This document shows, piece after piece, positions 27,250-37,041 of a stretch of 64,000 bases of DNA (positions are counted from its first letter, which is position 1; the number at the start of each line of letters is the position of its first letter). Origin of the DNA: Subtercola boreus (GTDB lineage Bacteria; Actinomycetota; Actinomycetes; Actinomycetales; Microbacteriaceae); the NCBI RefSeq assembly GCF_003399645.1, contig NZ_NBXD01000020.1, positions 62,001-126,000 of the forward strand, written 5' to 3'. The notes under the pieces are model-generated. The model saw only the letters and a program-made list of their open reading frames with translations, ran no database searches and was not told where the DNA came from. A program made the position numbers and the translations under genes.

Positions 27250-28719
27250 CTAGGGGCGCTTTGCGCCCCGGCGGCGCGTCATGGCGCGCAGGGGGGCCGT
27301 GACACGCCAGGAGGTGCTCGCCTCGAGGGTGCGTACGCGCTCGCGCAGCTCCGCTTCGGTTTGGGCGCGCTGCTGCAGGGAGAGTTGCAGCGCGGCGTCG
27401 TTCTCGCGTTCCAGCGCCGCGGCCGCCTCGGCCGCGGCCTCCGCAGCATCCCGCGCCGCCTGCCGGGCGCCGATGATGCGCTCGGCGTCGGCTGCGTGGT
27501 AGGGAGCGACGCAGAACGCCACGAGGGCGCGAGCGGCGCTCTCCCAGTGCAACTCGGGGGCGAACGCCTGAACCTGTGCGCGAGCATCCGTCGCCGCCGA
27601 CTCGTCGTAGAGCAGGCGCTCGATGGACGCCTCGAGCCCCGCCTGGTCGCCCGGCGCGACGACCGCGCCGAGGCCCCGCTCGACGATGGCCGCCTCGAAG
27701 GCGTCGCCCGCCGAGTTGACGATCGGCAGCCCGGCCCAGATGTAGTCGAGCAGGCGCGTGCGGAAACTGAACGACGTCTCGAGGTGGTCGAGGTGCGTGC
27801 TCACGCCCAGGTCGGCGTCGAGGAAGTAGTTGGCACGATCGGCGTGTGGAACCCACACTTCGTTGAAGAAGACGTGCCGCCCCAGAACGCCGAGCTCATC
27901 GGCGAGCGCGATCGAGTCGGTGGCGATGCGCATGGTCGCGTGCGCGGGATTCGCGTGCTGGGTCGCCAGGAAGAACAGCCGGATGTCGGCATGCCGCTCG
28001 CTGAGCGCAGCCACCGCTCGGATGAGGGTGAGCGGGTCGAACCAGTCGTAGATGCCGCCACCCCAGAGGAGGATCTTGTCGTCTTGGCCGATACCTTCGA
28101 CGGCGCCCCGGATGCCCGTCCCGGTTCGCTGGGGCGCATCGCCGTCGACCCCGAACGGAACGATGTCGATCAGGTTGCGAAGCGACGGGTCGGAGCGGTA
28201 GGTCTGGGGGTTCAGGCGCCCCATCGAGCTGAGCTGCCCGATCCACATGTCGCGCTGCTTCTCCGACGCGCAGATGAAGTAGTCGGAGTAGCGCAGCATG
28301 TCGTTGACGGCCCCGACCGTCCAGGCGGCCCCGAGATCCTGATCGGTCGACTCGATGTAGAGGCCCTGCTGCAGTTGCTCGAGCAGAAAGGGGTCGTAGA
28401 GGTCGGAGACGACGATCACATCGATGTCGAGCACCTCGGGCATCATCGTGAAGATGGGGCTCTGGACGATCGCGACATCGGCCCAGCGCAGGTGCTCCAG
28501 CAGGCGCTCCCCGTTCGCCACCTCGATGAGGAAGTCATCGCTCCGGAGGTCGGCCGTCACGTGGGCCACGAGCCGCACCTCGGCCACGGGAGACAGCTGC
28601 TGGGCGAAACGCAGGGCCCGGATGCCGGGGCCCGCCATCCGCTCGCCCAGAACGTCGGTCGTGTAGATGACGACCTTGGTTCGAGCGCCCCCGGGCTTCA
28701 CGGACTCTGCAAGGTTCAT
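27250..28719 (-). CDS. glycosyltransferase (GT4-like) with C-terminal coiled coil
   Basis: Protein of 489 residues with a two-Rossmann GT-B layout. N-terminal KVVIYTTDVLGERMAGPGIRALRFAQQL, middle WGGGIYDWFDPLTLIRAVAAL, and C-terminal PHADRANYFLDADLGVSTHLDHLETSFSFRTRLLDYIWAGLPIV resembling the donor-binding half of GT4 enzymes. From about residue 415 there is a coiled coil ending in LEASTSWRVTAPLRAMTRRR, a tail common in O-antigen or rhamnan-type glycosyltransferases. GAAAGG precedes the ATG. Probably cell-surface polysaccharide assembly. Confidence 0.85.
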   Translation of the reverse strand: MNLAESVKPGGARTKVVIYTTDVLGERMAGPGIRALRFAQQLSPVAEVRLVAHVTADLRSDDFLIEVANGERLLEHLRWADVAIVQSPIFTMMPEVLDIDVIVVSDLYDPFLLEQLQQGLYIESTDQDLGAAWTVGAVNDMLRYSDYFICASEKQRDMWIGQLSSMGRLNPQTYRSDPSLRNLIDIVPFGVDGDAPQRTGTGIRGAVEGIGQDDKILLWGGGIYDWFDPLTLIRAVAALSERHADIRLFFLATQHANPAHATMRIATDSIALADELGVLGRHVFFNEVWVPHADRANYFLDADLGVSTHLDHLETSFSFRTRLLDYIWAGLPIVNSAGDAFEAAIVERGLGAVVAPGDQAGLEASIERLLYDESAATDARAQVQAFAPELHWESAARALVAFCVAPYHAADAERIIGARQAARDAAEAAAEAAAALERENDAALQLSLQQRAQTEAELRERVRTLEASTSWRVTAPLRAMTRRRGAKRP

Positions 28720-28797
28720 GCTGTTAGCCTTTCAACGGTGCATCGGCGCGTTCGATGATCACTTGTCGCGATCACGCCCCCGAACAGAAATCCTCTC

Positions 28798-29418
28798 ATG
28801 GTAGACAACAGGCCGAAGCCGAAGTACGGAGAACTCGCCCCCGAGGGCTGGGAGTGGAAGCCCCCGGCTCCGCCCGCGGGTTCCGACGTTCCCGTACCGG
28901 CCGCGGCGGGTGGAGACGGCCAGGCGCCCGTCGGTCAGCCCGGTGCCGGCGTGCCGCCGCACGGTCCGACCGCCCCCTACAGCGCCGCGGCCCGCTCAGG
29001 GTATGGCGCAGGCGCCCAGGGCGCCGGTTCGTCACCCACGTTCAAGCTCGGCGACGCGATCGCGACCGGCGCTCTGCTGTTCATCGGCGTGCTGGTCTCT
29101 GCCAGCATGATCCCGGCGCTCTTCGACTTCACCACCGTGCTGGCACAGGCGGCAGCGTTGCAGGGCTACAGCGACTTCTCCGCGTCGAGCACCACCCAGA
29201 GCGTCGGAATCGGCGTGGGCGTGGCGACGATCATCCTGAACCTGCTCTCGATCGTGCTGTCGGTGCGGCGGGTTCAGCGGCGCAGGGTGGCGTTCTTCAT
29301 TCCACTGATCTTCGGAGCCGTGACCTTCGCGCTCTGGATCGGCGCCATCACGTTCGCGTTCTGCAACGACCCCGGTTTCGTACAGAGCCTCACCTCGACG
29401 GTCGCGCCGACGCCGTAG
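28798..29418 (+). CDS. DUF6264 family membrane protein
   Basis: Protein of 206 residues: a Pro/Gly-rich cytoplasmic N terminus (RPKPKYGELAPEGWEWKPP), then three predicted membrane segments at about 82-108, 132-155 and 163-188, and a short tail after NDPGFVQSL. The overall pattern is that of the DUF6264 proteins of Microbacteriaceae. Function unknown. Divergent from the glycosyltransferase and convergent with ispH. Confidence 0.75.
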   Translation: MVDNRPKPKYGELAPEGWEWKPPAPPAGSDVPVPAAAGGDGQAPVGQPGAGVPPHGPTAPYSAAARSGYGAGAQGAGSSPTFKLGDAIATGALLFIGVLVSASMIPALFDFTTVLAQAAALQGYSDFSASSTTQSVGIGVGVATIILNLLSIVLSVRRVQRRRVAFFIPLIFGAVTFALWIGAITFAFCNDPGFVQSLTSTVAPTP

Positions 29419-29451
29419 CACCGGGCGTCAGGGCCTCAGGGAGTCAGGGCC

Positions 29452-30510
29452 TCAGCTTCGACGGCCGCCGAGGGCACGGGCGTCCTGCGACCCGGTCGAG
29501 CTCTGTCGCAGCTCTTTCGGCAGCGAGAAGATGAGGTCTTCTTCGGCCGTCTGCACGGTCTCGATGTCGCCGTAGCCGGCACCGGCGAGGTCGTCGAGCA
29601 GCTCCTGCACGAGAACCTCGGGAACGGATGCACCGGAGGTCACTCCGACCGTGTTCACGCCGTCGAGCCACTCCTGCTTCACCTCGTGGGCGTAGTCGAC
29701 GCGGTAGGCGGCCTTCGCGCCGTACTCGAGGGCGACCTCGACGAGGCGCACCGAGTTGGAGGAGTTCGCTGAACCGACGACGATCACTAGGTCGCTGCCC
29801 GCGGCGACCTTTTTGATGGCGACCTGGCGGTTCTGCGTGGCGTAGCAGATGTCGTCGCTCGGCGGGTCTTGCAGGTTGGGGAACCGAGCGCGCAGGCGCC
29901 GCACGGTCTCCATGGTCTCGTCGACGCTCAGAGTGGTCTGCGACAGCCAGACGACGCGATCGGGGTCGCGGACGACGATGGTGTCGGCCTCGTCGGGGCT
30001 GCCGACGAGCGTGGTGTGTTCGGGGGCCTCCCCCGCCGTTCCCTCGACCTCTTCGTGGCCCTCGTGGCCGATCAGCAGGATCTCGAAGTCGTCACGGGCG
30101 AAGCGCACGGCTTCACGGTGAACCTTGGTGACGAGCGGGCAGGTCGCGTCGATGGCCTGGAGGTTGCGGTCGGCGGCGCCCTGTACGACGGCGGGTGAGA
30201 CGCCGTGGGCGCTGAAGACGACGTGCGAGCCCGCGGGGACCTCGTCGACCTCGTCGACGAAGATGGCACCCTGCTTCTCGAGAGTGGAGACGACGTGCAC
30301 GTTGTGCACGATCTGCTTGCGCACGTAGACCGGCGCGCCGAAGCGCTCCAGGGCCTTCTCGACGGCGACCACCGCTCGGTCGACGCCTGCGCAGTAGCCC
30401 CGGGGTGCGGCGAGCAGTACCCGTTTCGCGCCGGTGACGGGGGTATCCTTTAGCCTGTTGCGTACGCCGGGAATCCTCGGCATCGGCAGACTGACGGTTG
30501 CGTTGCTCAC
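29452..30510 (-). CDS. ispH: 4-hydroxy-3-methylbut-2-enyl diphosphate reductase
   Basis: Last enzyme of the MEP isoprenoid pathway, a [4Fe-4S] protein making IPP and DMAPP. Of its 352 residues, the three cluster cysteines are visible in [24 protein letters not shown] and [18 protein letters not shown] and [10 protein letters not shown] are also present. TAGAAT lies 6 nt before the GTG start. Divergent from xseA with a 24-bp gap, so promoters must overlap. Confidence 0.97.
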   Translation of the reverse strand: MSNATVSLPMPRIPGVRNRLKDTPVTGAKRVLLAAPRGYCAGVDRAVVAVEKALERFGAPVYVRKQIVHNVHVVSTLEKQGAIFVDEVDEVPAGSHVVFSAHGVSPAVVQGAADRNLQAIDATCPLVTKVHREAVRFARDDFEILLIGHEGHEEVEGTAGEAPEHTTLVGSPDEADTIVVRDPDRVVWLSQTTLSVDETMETVRRLRARFPNLQDPPSDDICYATQNRQVAIKKVAAGSDLVIVVGSANSSNSVRLVEVALEYGAKAAYRVDYAHEVKQEWLDGVNTVGVTSGASVPEVLVQELLDDLAGAGYGDIETVQTAEEDLIFSLPKELRQSSTGSQDARALGGRRS

Positions 30511-30522
30511 CGGTTCATTCTA
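30511..30522 (-). promoter_or_regulatory. -10 element for ispH
   Basis: Minus-strand TAGAAT (complement of 30517-30522), 6 nt before the GTG at 30510. Confidence 0.6.
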
Positions 30523-30534
30523 CGTGCTGGAGGT

Positions 30535-31785
30535 ATGCGCTTGGCCGTTGCGTTCGATGCGAGCGGTGCGCCGACCCTCGAGAACCCCTGGTCCGTCGGT
30601 GTCTTCTCGGGCAAGATCAAGGGCTATGTCGAGCGTCTCGGCACGGCCTGGGTCGAGGGCGAGATCACCCAGTGGGGGGTCAGCGGCGGCAACGTCTACG
30701 GCAAACTGAAAGACCTCACCGACGAGGTCACGGTGGGCTTCACAGTCTGGTCGTCGGTGAAGGGCAGGCTGCCCACCGACCTGAAACAGGGCGATCGTGT
30801 GATCGCTCTGGTCAAGCCCACCTACTGGTTGAAGGCCGGTTCGCTCTCGATGCAGGTCTTCGAGATGCGCCACGTGGGGCTCGGCGACCTGCTCGAGCGG
30901 CTCGAGCGGCTGAAGCGGCAGCTGGCCTCCGAGGGGCTGTTCGACGTCGCGCGCAAGAAACCCCTGCCGTTCCTGCCCGGTTGCATCGGGCTGATCACGG
31001 GTAAAGACAGCGACGCCGAGAAAGACGTGCTGCGCAACGCCCAGTTGCGCTGGCCGTCGGTGTCGTTCCGCGTCGTGCACGCGGCGGTGCAGGGCGACAG
31101 GGTTCCGCGCGAGGTGGCGGCCGCGATCTCCCGGCTGGATGCCGACCCCGAGGTCGACGTGATCATCGTGGCCCGCGGGGGCGGCGACTTTCAGAACCTG
31201 CTGGGGTTCAGCGACGAGAGCGTCGTGCGGGCAGCTGCGGCCTGCGTGACACCCCTGGTGTCGGCGATCGGGCACGAGGCCGACAGGCCGCTGCTCGACG
31301 AGGTCGCCGACCTGCGGGCATCCACCCCCACCGATGCGGCGAAGCGCGTCGTTCCCGACGTCTCCGAAGAGCTGAACCGGGTCGAGCAGGCCCGGGCGAG
31401 GCTCAGCCTTCGTGTGACCGCCTACGTGCGCGGCGAGATCGACCGCATCGAGCAGGTGCGTTCACGGCCCGTTCTCGCGGAGGCCGACTGGATCGTCACG
31501 TCGCGGGCCGAAGACCTCACCCGGTACGTGGCACGCGGCGTGGAGCTGCTGAACCGCGTGCTCGAGCGGGCCGGCACGGGCACGAGCGAACTGAGCGCGC
31601 GCCTGCGTGCCCTTTCACCACAGAGCACGCTCGACCGCGGGTACGCCATCGTGCAGGCGGCCGATCGCGGCATCGTGAGACGGGCGACGGATGCTCCCGC
31701 CGATGCCTCCCTCACAATCACCCTTGCCGAGGGAAGTCTCACAGCCCGCTCGGAGGGGGAGCTTGCAAACCCCGCGCGCGGATAG
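30535..31785 (+). CDS. xseA: exodeoxyribonuclease VII large subunit
   Basis: Catalytic subunit of ExoVII, degrading single-stranded DNA. Of its 416 residues, the N-terminal OB fold includes [22 protein letters not shown], and the conserved catalytic region contains [32 protein letters not shown] and [26 protein letters not shown], followed by the helical tail and [14 protein letters not shown] touches the ATG. The xseB gene follows 10 bp later. Confidence 0.96.
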   Translation: MRLAVAFDASGAPTLENPWSVGVFSGKIKGYVERLGTAWVEGEITQWGVSGGNVYGKLKDLTDEVTVGFTVWSSVKGRLPTDLKQGDRVIALVKPTYWLKAGSLSMQVFEMRHVGLGDLLERLERLKRQLASEGLFDVARKKPLPFLPGCIGLITGKDSDAEKDVLRNAQLRWPSVSFRVVHAAVQGDRVPREVAAAISRLDADPEVDVIIVARGGGDFQNLLGFSDESVVRAAAACVTPLVSAIGHEADRPLLDEVADLRASTPTDAAKRVVPDVSEELNRVEQARARLSLRVTAYVRGEIDRIEQVRSRPVLAEADWIVTSRAEDLTRYVARGVELLNRVLERAGTGTSELSARLRALSPQSTLDRGYAIVQAADRGIVRRATDAPADASLTITLAEGSLTARSEGELANPARG

Positions 31786-31795
31786 GATTGTGGGC
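31783..31795 (+). promoter_or_regulatory. -10 element for xseB inside the xseA stop
   Basis: TAGGAT at 31783-31788 begins with the xseA stop codon and lies 7 nt before the xseB ATG at 31796. The small subunit may therefore have its own leaderless transcript. Confidence 0.5.
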
Positions 31796-32062
31796 ATGCC
31801 GAACCCCTCTGCTGAACCACGCGTGCGCCCGGAGACGAGTGCGCTCAGCTACGAGGAGGCACGCGACGAACTCGTGCAGGTCGTCAGCGAACTGGAGCGG
31901 GGGGCATCCACCCTCGAGCAGTCGCTCGCCCTGTGGGAACGCGGCGAGGCCCTCGCGGCCCGCTGCGAGGAATGGCTGATCGGCGCGAAGACACGTCTCG
32001 ATGCGGCGCGTGCGGCTGCCGGCAAGCCTGCGGCTGCCCCTTCGCGAACGGCGGCGGAGTAG
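31796..32062 (+). CDS. xseB: exodeoxyribonuclease VII small subunit
   Basis: Small helical subunit of ExoVII, 88 residues. [45 protein letters not shown] is the family core. A variable Ala-rich C-terminal tail follows. The next gene begins 2 bp after the stop. Confidence 0.94.
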   Translation: MPNPSAEPRVRPETSALSYEEARDELVQVVSELERGASTLEQSLALWERGEALAARCEEWLIGAKTRLDAARAAAGKPAAAPSRTAAE

Positions 32063-32064
32063 GC

Positions 32065-32724
32065 GTGGCCCAGAAACCCCCGCGCGTCGTCGCCGAACTC
32101 GGCCGCCCCGAGACGCTCGAAGAGACCACAGCCCGAAAGGCCGAGCAGTCGCGCAAGTACCGCGCGAACAAAACAATCAACAACCTCTGGTTGTCGCTGA
32201 TCGTCTGCGTCGGTGTGGTGATCGTGATCGTGCTGCTCGTTCCACGCAACGACAGCTCGCAGTTGCAGTCGATCGACTACCGCTCTGTCGCGGCGAGCGC
32301 CCAGGCCTCGCTGCCGGTGCCCGTCGCGGTTCCCGACCTGCCCTCGGGGTGGAGCTCGAACGCCGCCGAGATCCGGTCGGGTACCGACGGGATCGCGTAC
32401 TGGTACATCGGCCTCCTGTCGCCGACCAGCACCTTCGTCGCTCTCTCTCAGGGCGTCGATGCGAACGACAGCTGGCTCTCCGACCAGATGCACGACACGG
32501 CCGCGTCGTCGACGATCGCGATCGACGGCATCCAGTGGACCGTCTACGACAACCGCACCAGCCGCCAGGATGTCGGCAACGTGAAGTACGCCCTGACCAC
32601 GACCTCCGGGCGCAGCACCTACGTGCTGTACGGAACGGCCACCGACAATGACTTCCGGCTCGTCGCCTCCTCCATCACCGCCAACGTCGCCGCCCAGCCG
32701 AGCGAGGGAGCCCCAGCGAAGTGA
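32065..32724 (+). CDS. DUF4245 domain membrane-anchored protein
   Basis: Protein of 219 residues with a cytoplasmic N terminus, one membrane helix (NLWLSLIVCVGVVIVIVLLV near 45-65) and an extracytoplasmic domain of about 150 residues (WYIGLLSPTSTFVALSQGVDAN, TVYDNRTSRQDVG). It matches the actinobacterial DUF4245 family, which from memory lies beside xseAB, fum and glpX in mycobacteria. Function unknown. GTG start 2 bp after xseB; stop overlaps the carbonic anhydrase start. Confidence 0.85.
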   Translation: MAQKPPRVVAELGRPETLEETTARKAEQSRKYRANKTINNLWLSLIVCVGVVIVIVLLVPRNDSSQLQSIDYRSVAASAQASLPVPVAVPDLPSGWSSNAAEIRSGTDGIAYWYIGLLSPTSTFVALSQGVDANDSWLSDQMHDTAASSTIAIDGIQWTVYDNRTSRQDVGNVKYALTTTSGRSTYVLYGTATDNDFRLVASSITANVAAQPSEGAPAK

Positions 32725-33380
32725 GCATCACCGACGACACCGCCGCTCCGGCGCGCACCTGGGCCGAGCTGCAGCAGGGCAATGCCCGGTTCGTGGCGGG
32801 CACGCCGCAGCATCCGCACCAGGATGTCGATCGGCGCAACAGCCTTGCTGCCCAGCAGACTCCGCATGTCGCGCTCTTCGGCTGCAGCGACTCCCGCCTC
32901 GCGGCCGAGATCATCTTCGACCAGGGCCTCGGTGATCTCTTCGTCGTTCGAAACGCGGGCCAGGTCATCTCGGAGTCGGTCGTCGGCAGCCTCGAGTACG
33001 CCGTCGGCGTGCTGGGCGTCGACCTCATCGTGGTGCTCGGGCACGACGAGTGCGGGGCCGTGCGCGCTGCCATCGACGCAGAGAATCCCGCCAATCCCCC
33101 GCTGCCGCCGCACATTGCGAACCTGATCAGCGCCATCACACCGGCGGTGAAACGCGTCTCCCGGGAGTCAGCAGCAGCTGGAACAGACGTGAGCGCCCAT
33201 CTGGTGGGTCGATACCACCTGCAGGACACGGTCGCCGGCATCCTCGAATCGTCGGAGATGATCTCCGACGCGATCGCCGAGGGGCGCCTGGCCATCGTGG
33301 GTGCGAACTACCGCCTCGCGGAGGGTCGCGCCGAGCCCGACATGGTCATCGGCACCATCGAGCCGGCCCCTGCGATCTGA
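32721..33380 (+). CDS. beta carbonic anhydrase
   Basis: Zinc enzyme interconverting CO2 and bicarbonate, 219 residues. Zinc ligands lie in ALFGCSDSRLAAE (Cys and the Asp/Arg dyad) and VVLGHDECGAV (His, Cys). Its GTG overlaps the DUF4245 stop as GTGA, so the two are coupled, and fumC follows 89 bp later. Confidence 0.94.
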   Translation: MSITDDTAAPARTWAELQQGNARFVAGTPQHPHQDVDRRNSLAAQQTPHVALFGCSDSRLAAEIIFDQGLGDLFVVRNAGQVISESVVGSLEYAVGVLGVDLIVVLGHDECGAVRAAIDAENPANPPLPPHIANLISAITPAVKRVSRESAAAGTDVSAHLVGRYHLQDTVAGILESSEMISDAIAEGRLAIVGANYRLAEGRAEPDMVIGTIEPAPAI

Positions 33381-33469
33381 CGGACTCCTGATCTGACCAC
33401 CCTCTTTGGCCCCAGGCCTCACCCCGCGGAGCAGACGGCCCCGCGACCAATCGAAAGGAAGACCACGAC

Positions 33470-34897
33470 GTGGTGGAGAACGCTCCCAACACCGAGTACC
33501 GCATCGAGCACGACACGATGGGCGAGGTGAGGGTTCCGGTCGACGCGCTCTACGGTGCACAGACACAACGGGCGGTCGAGAACTTCCCCGTCTCCGGCGA
33601 CGTGCTGGAGCCCGCCCAGATCGCAGCACTCGCGCGCATCAAGAAGGCGGCGGCCCTGGCCAACGCGCAGCTCGGCGTACTCGACGCGTCCATCGCCGGG
33701 GCCATCGCGTCGGCCGCCGACGAGGTCATCGCCGGGTCGCACGGCGACCAGTTCCCGATCGACATCTACCAGACCGGCAGCGGCACGTCGACGAACATGA
33801 ACATGAACGAGGTGCTCGCCTCGCTCGCCTCCGAGAGCCTCGGGTCGAAGGTGCACCCGAACGATCACGTGAACGCCTCGCAGTCGTCGAACGACGTCTT
33901 TCCGACGTCGGTGCACGTCGCCGTCACGGGCGCCCTCATCCACGACCTCGTTCCGTCGCTGGCGCACCTCGCCGAAGCGCTCGAGGAGAAGGCCGTGCTC
34001 TGGGCCACCGCCGTGAAGTCGGGTCGTACCCACCTGATGGATGCGACGCCCGTCACCCTCGGCCAGGAGTTCGGCGGCTACGCCTCGCAGATCCGCCTCG
34101 GCATCGAACGGGTCGAGGGCACGCTGAAGCATGTCGCCGAGGTTCCGCTCGGCGGCACCGCGGTCGGAACGGGCATCAACACCCCGGCTGGCTTTCCGCA
34201 GCTGGTCATCCAGCTGCTCGCCGCCGAGACCGAGCTGCCGATCACCGAGGCGCGCGACCACTTCGAGGCGCAGGGTGCGCGCGACTCGCTCGTGGAGGCA
34301 TCCGGAGCCCTGCGGGTGCTCGCGGTGAGCCTCACGAAGATCTGCAACGACCTGCGGTGGATGGGTTCGGGCCCGAACACCGGGCTCGGCGAGCTGCACA
34401 TCCCCGACCTGCAGCCGGGGTCGTCGATCATGCCCGGCAAGGTGAACCCGGTCATCCCGGAGGCCATTCTGCAGGTCTGCTCTCGGGTCATCGGCAACGA
34501 TGCGAGCATCGCCTGGTCGGGCGCCTCGGGTTCGTTCGAGCTGAATGTCGCCATTCCGGTGATGGGCACGGCGCTGCTGGAGTCGATCCGGCTGCTGTCG
34601 ACCTCCTCGGTACTGCTGGCCGACAAGACGGTCGCCGGCCTCGAGGCGAACCTCGAGCGGGCGCGTGCGCTGGCCGAGTCGTCACCGTCGATCGTGACGC
34701 CACTGAACCGCATCATCGGGTACGAGGCCGCAGCGAAGATCGCGAAGCACTCGGTCTCGAAGAGCATGACCGTGCGCGAGGCCGTCATCGACCTCGGATT
34801 CGTCGAGCGCGGAGAAGTCACGCTCGAGCAGCTCGACACGGCGCTCGATGTTCTGTCGATGACACGGCCGCCCGCGGCCGCGGCCCCCGCACAGTAG
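33470..34897 (+). CDS. fumC: class II fumarate hydratase
   Basis: TCA-cycle enzyme of 475 residues interconverting fumarate and malate. Signature [16 protein letters not shown] near residue 320, plus [27 protein letters not shown] and [21 protein letters not shown] lies ahead of the first of two adjacent GTG codons. The next gene starts 9 bp after the stop. Confidence 0.96.
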   Translation: MVENAPNTEYRIEHDTMGEVRVPVDALYGAQTQRAVENFPVSGDVLEPAQIAALARIKKAAALANAQLGVLDASIAGAIASAADEVIAGSHGDQFPIDIYQTGSGTSTNMNMNEVLASLASESLGSKVHPNDHVNASQSSNDVFPTSVHVAVTGALIHDLVPSLAHLAEALEEKAVLWATAVKSGRTHLMDATPVTLGQEFGGYASQIRLGIERVEGTLKHVAEVPLGGTAVGTGINTPAGFPQLVIQLLAAETELPITEARDHFEAQGARDSLVEASGALRVLAVSLTKICNDLRWMGSGPNTGLGELHIPDLQPGSSIMPGKVNPVIPEAILQVCSRVIGNDASIAWSGASGSFELNVAIPVMGTALLESIRLLSTSSVLLADKTVAGLEANLERARALAESSPSIVTPLNRIIGYEAAAKIAKHSVSKSMTVREAVIDLGFVERGEVTLEQLDTALDVLSMTRPPAAAAPAQ

Positions 34898-34906
34898 TCG
34901 ACACCC

Positions 34907-36190
34907 GTGGTCGAGAGAAACTGGGCCGGCAACGTCGCCTACGGTGAAGCGGAGTTGCGACAGCCCCGCACGTTCGACGAACTGCAGGGCGTCGTCGCGG
35001 CCGCCGAAAGCGTGCGGGCACTCGGATCGCGGCACTCGTTCAACACGATAGCGGCGACCCCGGGCATCCTGGTGTCGCTCACGCAGTTCGAGGCGCCGAT
35101 CGAGATCGATACGGCGACCATGACGGTTCGGGTGAATGCCGGCGTGAAATACGGCGTGCTCGGGCAGTACCTGCAGCGGCACGGGTTCGCGCTGGCCAAC
35201 CTGGCGTCGCTGCCGCACATCTCGGTCGGCGGCGCCACGGCGACGGCCACGCACGGTTCGGGCGACCGCAACGGCAACCTCGCCACCTCGGTGCGATCGC
35301 TGCGGGTCGTTCAGGCAGACGGCTCGGAGCGCTCGGTCGAGCGGGGCGAGGCGGAGTTCGACGGGTATGTGGTCGCTCTCGGCGCTCTCGGCGTGATCGT
35401 CGAGATGACGCTGGCCATCGAGCCGACCTTCGATGTGGCGGTGTCGGTGTTCGAGGAGCTGTCGTGGAGCGACCTCGCCGAACACTTCGACGAGATCACG
35501 TCGGCGGCCTACAGCGTCAGCCTGTTCACGAACTGGGTGAATGCGACGGTCGACCAGGTGTGGCTGAAGGCGCGGGTCGGGCGGCACGCGGGTGTGGCGG
35601 GCGACGAACTGCTGTCGTCGACGGATGGCGGCGAGCACTTCTTCAGTGCGCGACCGGCGCGCGAGCGCCGGCATCCGCTGCCCGGCGTGTCGGCCGAGGC
35701 GTGCACCGAACAGCTCGGCATCGCGGGCGCGTGGGTCGACCGGCTGCCCCACTTCCGGCTCGATTTCACGCCGTCGAACGGCGATGAGCTGCAGTCGGAG
35801 TACCTCATCCCGCGGGAGCACGCCGTCGCGGCGATCGAGGCGCTGCGCGGGCTGGGCGAGCGGATTGCGCCGTTGCTGCAGATCTCCGAGATTCGCACGG
35901 TGACCGCCGACACGTTCTGGCTCAGCATGTCGAGCGGGCGCGACTCCGTGTGCCTGCACTTCACCTGGAAGCCGCTCGGCCCCGAGGTCGGGGCGTTGTT
36001 GCCCGCCATCGAGGCGGCGCTTCGGCCGTTCGGGGCCCGCCCGCACTGGGGCAAGGTGTTTGCCGCCGATCGCCAGGCGCTGGCCCCCCTGTACGACCGG
36101 ATGCCCGACTTCGTCGCCCTCGCAGAGCGCGTCGACCCCGGTCAGAAGTTTCGCAACGACTTTCTGCGCGCCACACTGTTCGGCGCCTGA
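34907..36190 (+). CDS. FAD-linked alditol (xylitol/sorbitol) oxidase-like protein
   Basis: VAO-family flavoenzyme of 427 residues, close in pattern to Streptomyces AldO. VRALGSRHSFN supplies the histidine for covalent FAD near residue 43; NLASLPHISVGGATATATHGSG, SVSLFTNW, FTPSNGDELQSEYLIPREHA and RPHWGKVF follow as in that group. These oxidases turn alditols to aldoses with release of hydrogen peroxide. No signal peptide. Placed 9 bp after fumC, so probably cotranscribed with it. Substrate is inferred from family only. Confidence 0.82.
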   Translation: MVERNWAGNVAYGEAELRQPRTFDELQGVVAAAESVRALGSRHSFNTIAATPGILVSLTQFEAPIEIDTATMTVRVNAGVKYGVLGQYLQRHGFALANLASLPHISVGGATATATHGSGDRNGNLATSVRSLRVVQADGSERSVERGEAEFDGYVVALGALGVIVEMTLAIEPTFDVAVSVFEELSWSDLAEHFDEITSAAYSVSLFTNWVNATVDQVWLKARVGRHAGVAGDELLSSTDGGEHFFSARPARERRHPLPGVSAEACTEQLGIAGAWVDRLPHFRLDFTPSNGDELQSEYLIPREHAVAAIEALRGLGERIAPLLQISEIRTVTADTFWLSMSSGRDSVCLHFTWKPLGPEVGALLPAIEAALRPFGARPHWGKVFAADRQALAPLYDRMPDFVALAERVDPGQKFRNDFLRATLFGA

Positions 36191-36329
36191 CCGGCGCCTT
36201 GGCGGGCCTACCGCTGTCGGGATCTGCGCCATGGCGGGCCTCGCGCCCTGGCGGGACTCGCCCTCGCGGACTCGCGCCCTAGCGGGCCGGCGACCCGGCG
36301 TCGGACCCGGCAACCGGCCACCCGGGCGC

Positions 36330-36863
36330 TCACGAGTGGGGCTGCACGACGGCCGCCGTGAGGGCGGCCCAGAAGCCGAACAACAGGAACGGGCCCAGCG
36401 CGAGCGAGGAGGGGCGCAGCGCACCACGGGCGTAGGCCCGCAGCAGGAGCAGCGACGCGGTGAGACCCGAGCCGAGCGCGGCGATGCTGCCCGCGAGGAG
36501 GTACAGCGCGAGGCTCGCCGAGGCCACGGGCGCCAGGGCAGCCGCGAGCAGAACGGCGAGCTTCACGTCTCCGGTGGCCAGGGCGCCGGCGAGGCGGAGC
36601 GTCGCGAAGACCACCAGCGTGACGAAGGCGACGAGGGCCGTGCACGTGGCATCGAGCCCCGAGCACAGGGCGCCGACCGCCGCCGCGACCGCAACCACGG
36701 CGAGCCCCGGCAGCACGAGCACGTTGGGTAGACGCCGGTGGCGGAGGTCGGCGATGACGAGCGCGGGGGTCACCGCGGCCACGTAGGCGACCGGTGCGAG
36801 CGTCAGCACGGTGGCGAGGTCGGGAGGGAACGGTATTGCGGCGAGAGGAAGACTGGCGAGCAT
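36330..36863 (-). CDS. prepilin peptidase (A24, TadV/CpaA-like)
   Basis: Polytopic membrane aspartyl protease of 177 residues with about five helices. The two catalytic aspartates are seen in VIADLRHRRLPN and ATGDVKLA. It lacks the N-terminal methylase domain of large PilD enzymes, like CpaA/TadV. No tad, pil or flp genes lie within the window, so its substrate is elsewhere. TACGGT lies 6 nt before the ATG. Convergent with the alditol oxidase gene. Confidence 0.85.
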   Translation of the reverse strand: MLASLPLAAIPFPPDLATVLTLAPVAYVAAVTPALVIADLRHRRLPNVLVLPGLAVVAVAAAVGALCSGLDATCTALVAFVTLVVFATLRLAGALATGDVKLAVLLAAALAPVASASLALYLLAGSIAALGSGLTASLLLLRAYARGALRPSSLALGPFLLFGFWAALTAAVVQPHS

Positions 36864-36875
36864 CCTGAGACCGTA
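36864..36875 (-). promoter_or_regulatory. -10 element for the prepilin peptidase
   Basis: Minus-strand TACGGT (complement of 36870-36875), 6 nt before the ATG at 36863. Confidence 0.5.
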
Positions 36876-37041
36876 GACGAAAAGGCCGGAGGCACGTGGA
36901 AGTTATCCACAGGCAGCTGCCCCCGGTCACCGCCGGGCGCGGGATGCGGACCCCGTCGCTCTCGGCGACCGCAGCCAGCCCGGCCGGCCGGCTCGGTACC
37001 TCAGGTGCTCAATGCGCTCACGGCGCTCACGGTCAAGGCGC

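Noticed and set aside
26804-27302. Overlapping open frames across the repeat-rich convergent junction
   Set aside because: They encode only Arg/Ala/Gly repeats made by GC-rich tandem repeats and cross the terminator hairpins.
36208-36930. Alternative frame over the prepilin peptidase
   Set aside because: Arg/Ala/Gly-rich low-complexity translation; the other frame has two catalytic Asp motifs and membrane helices.
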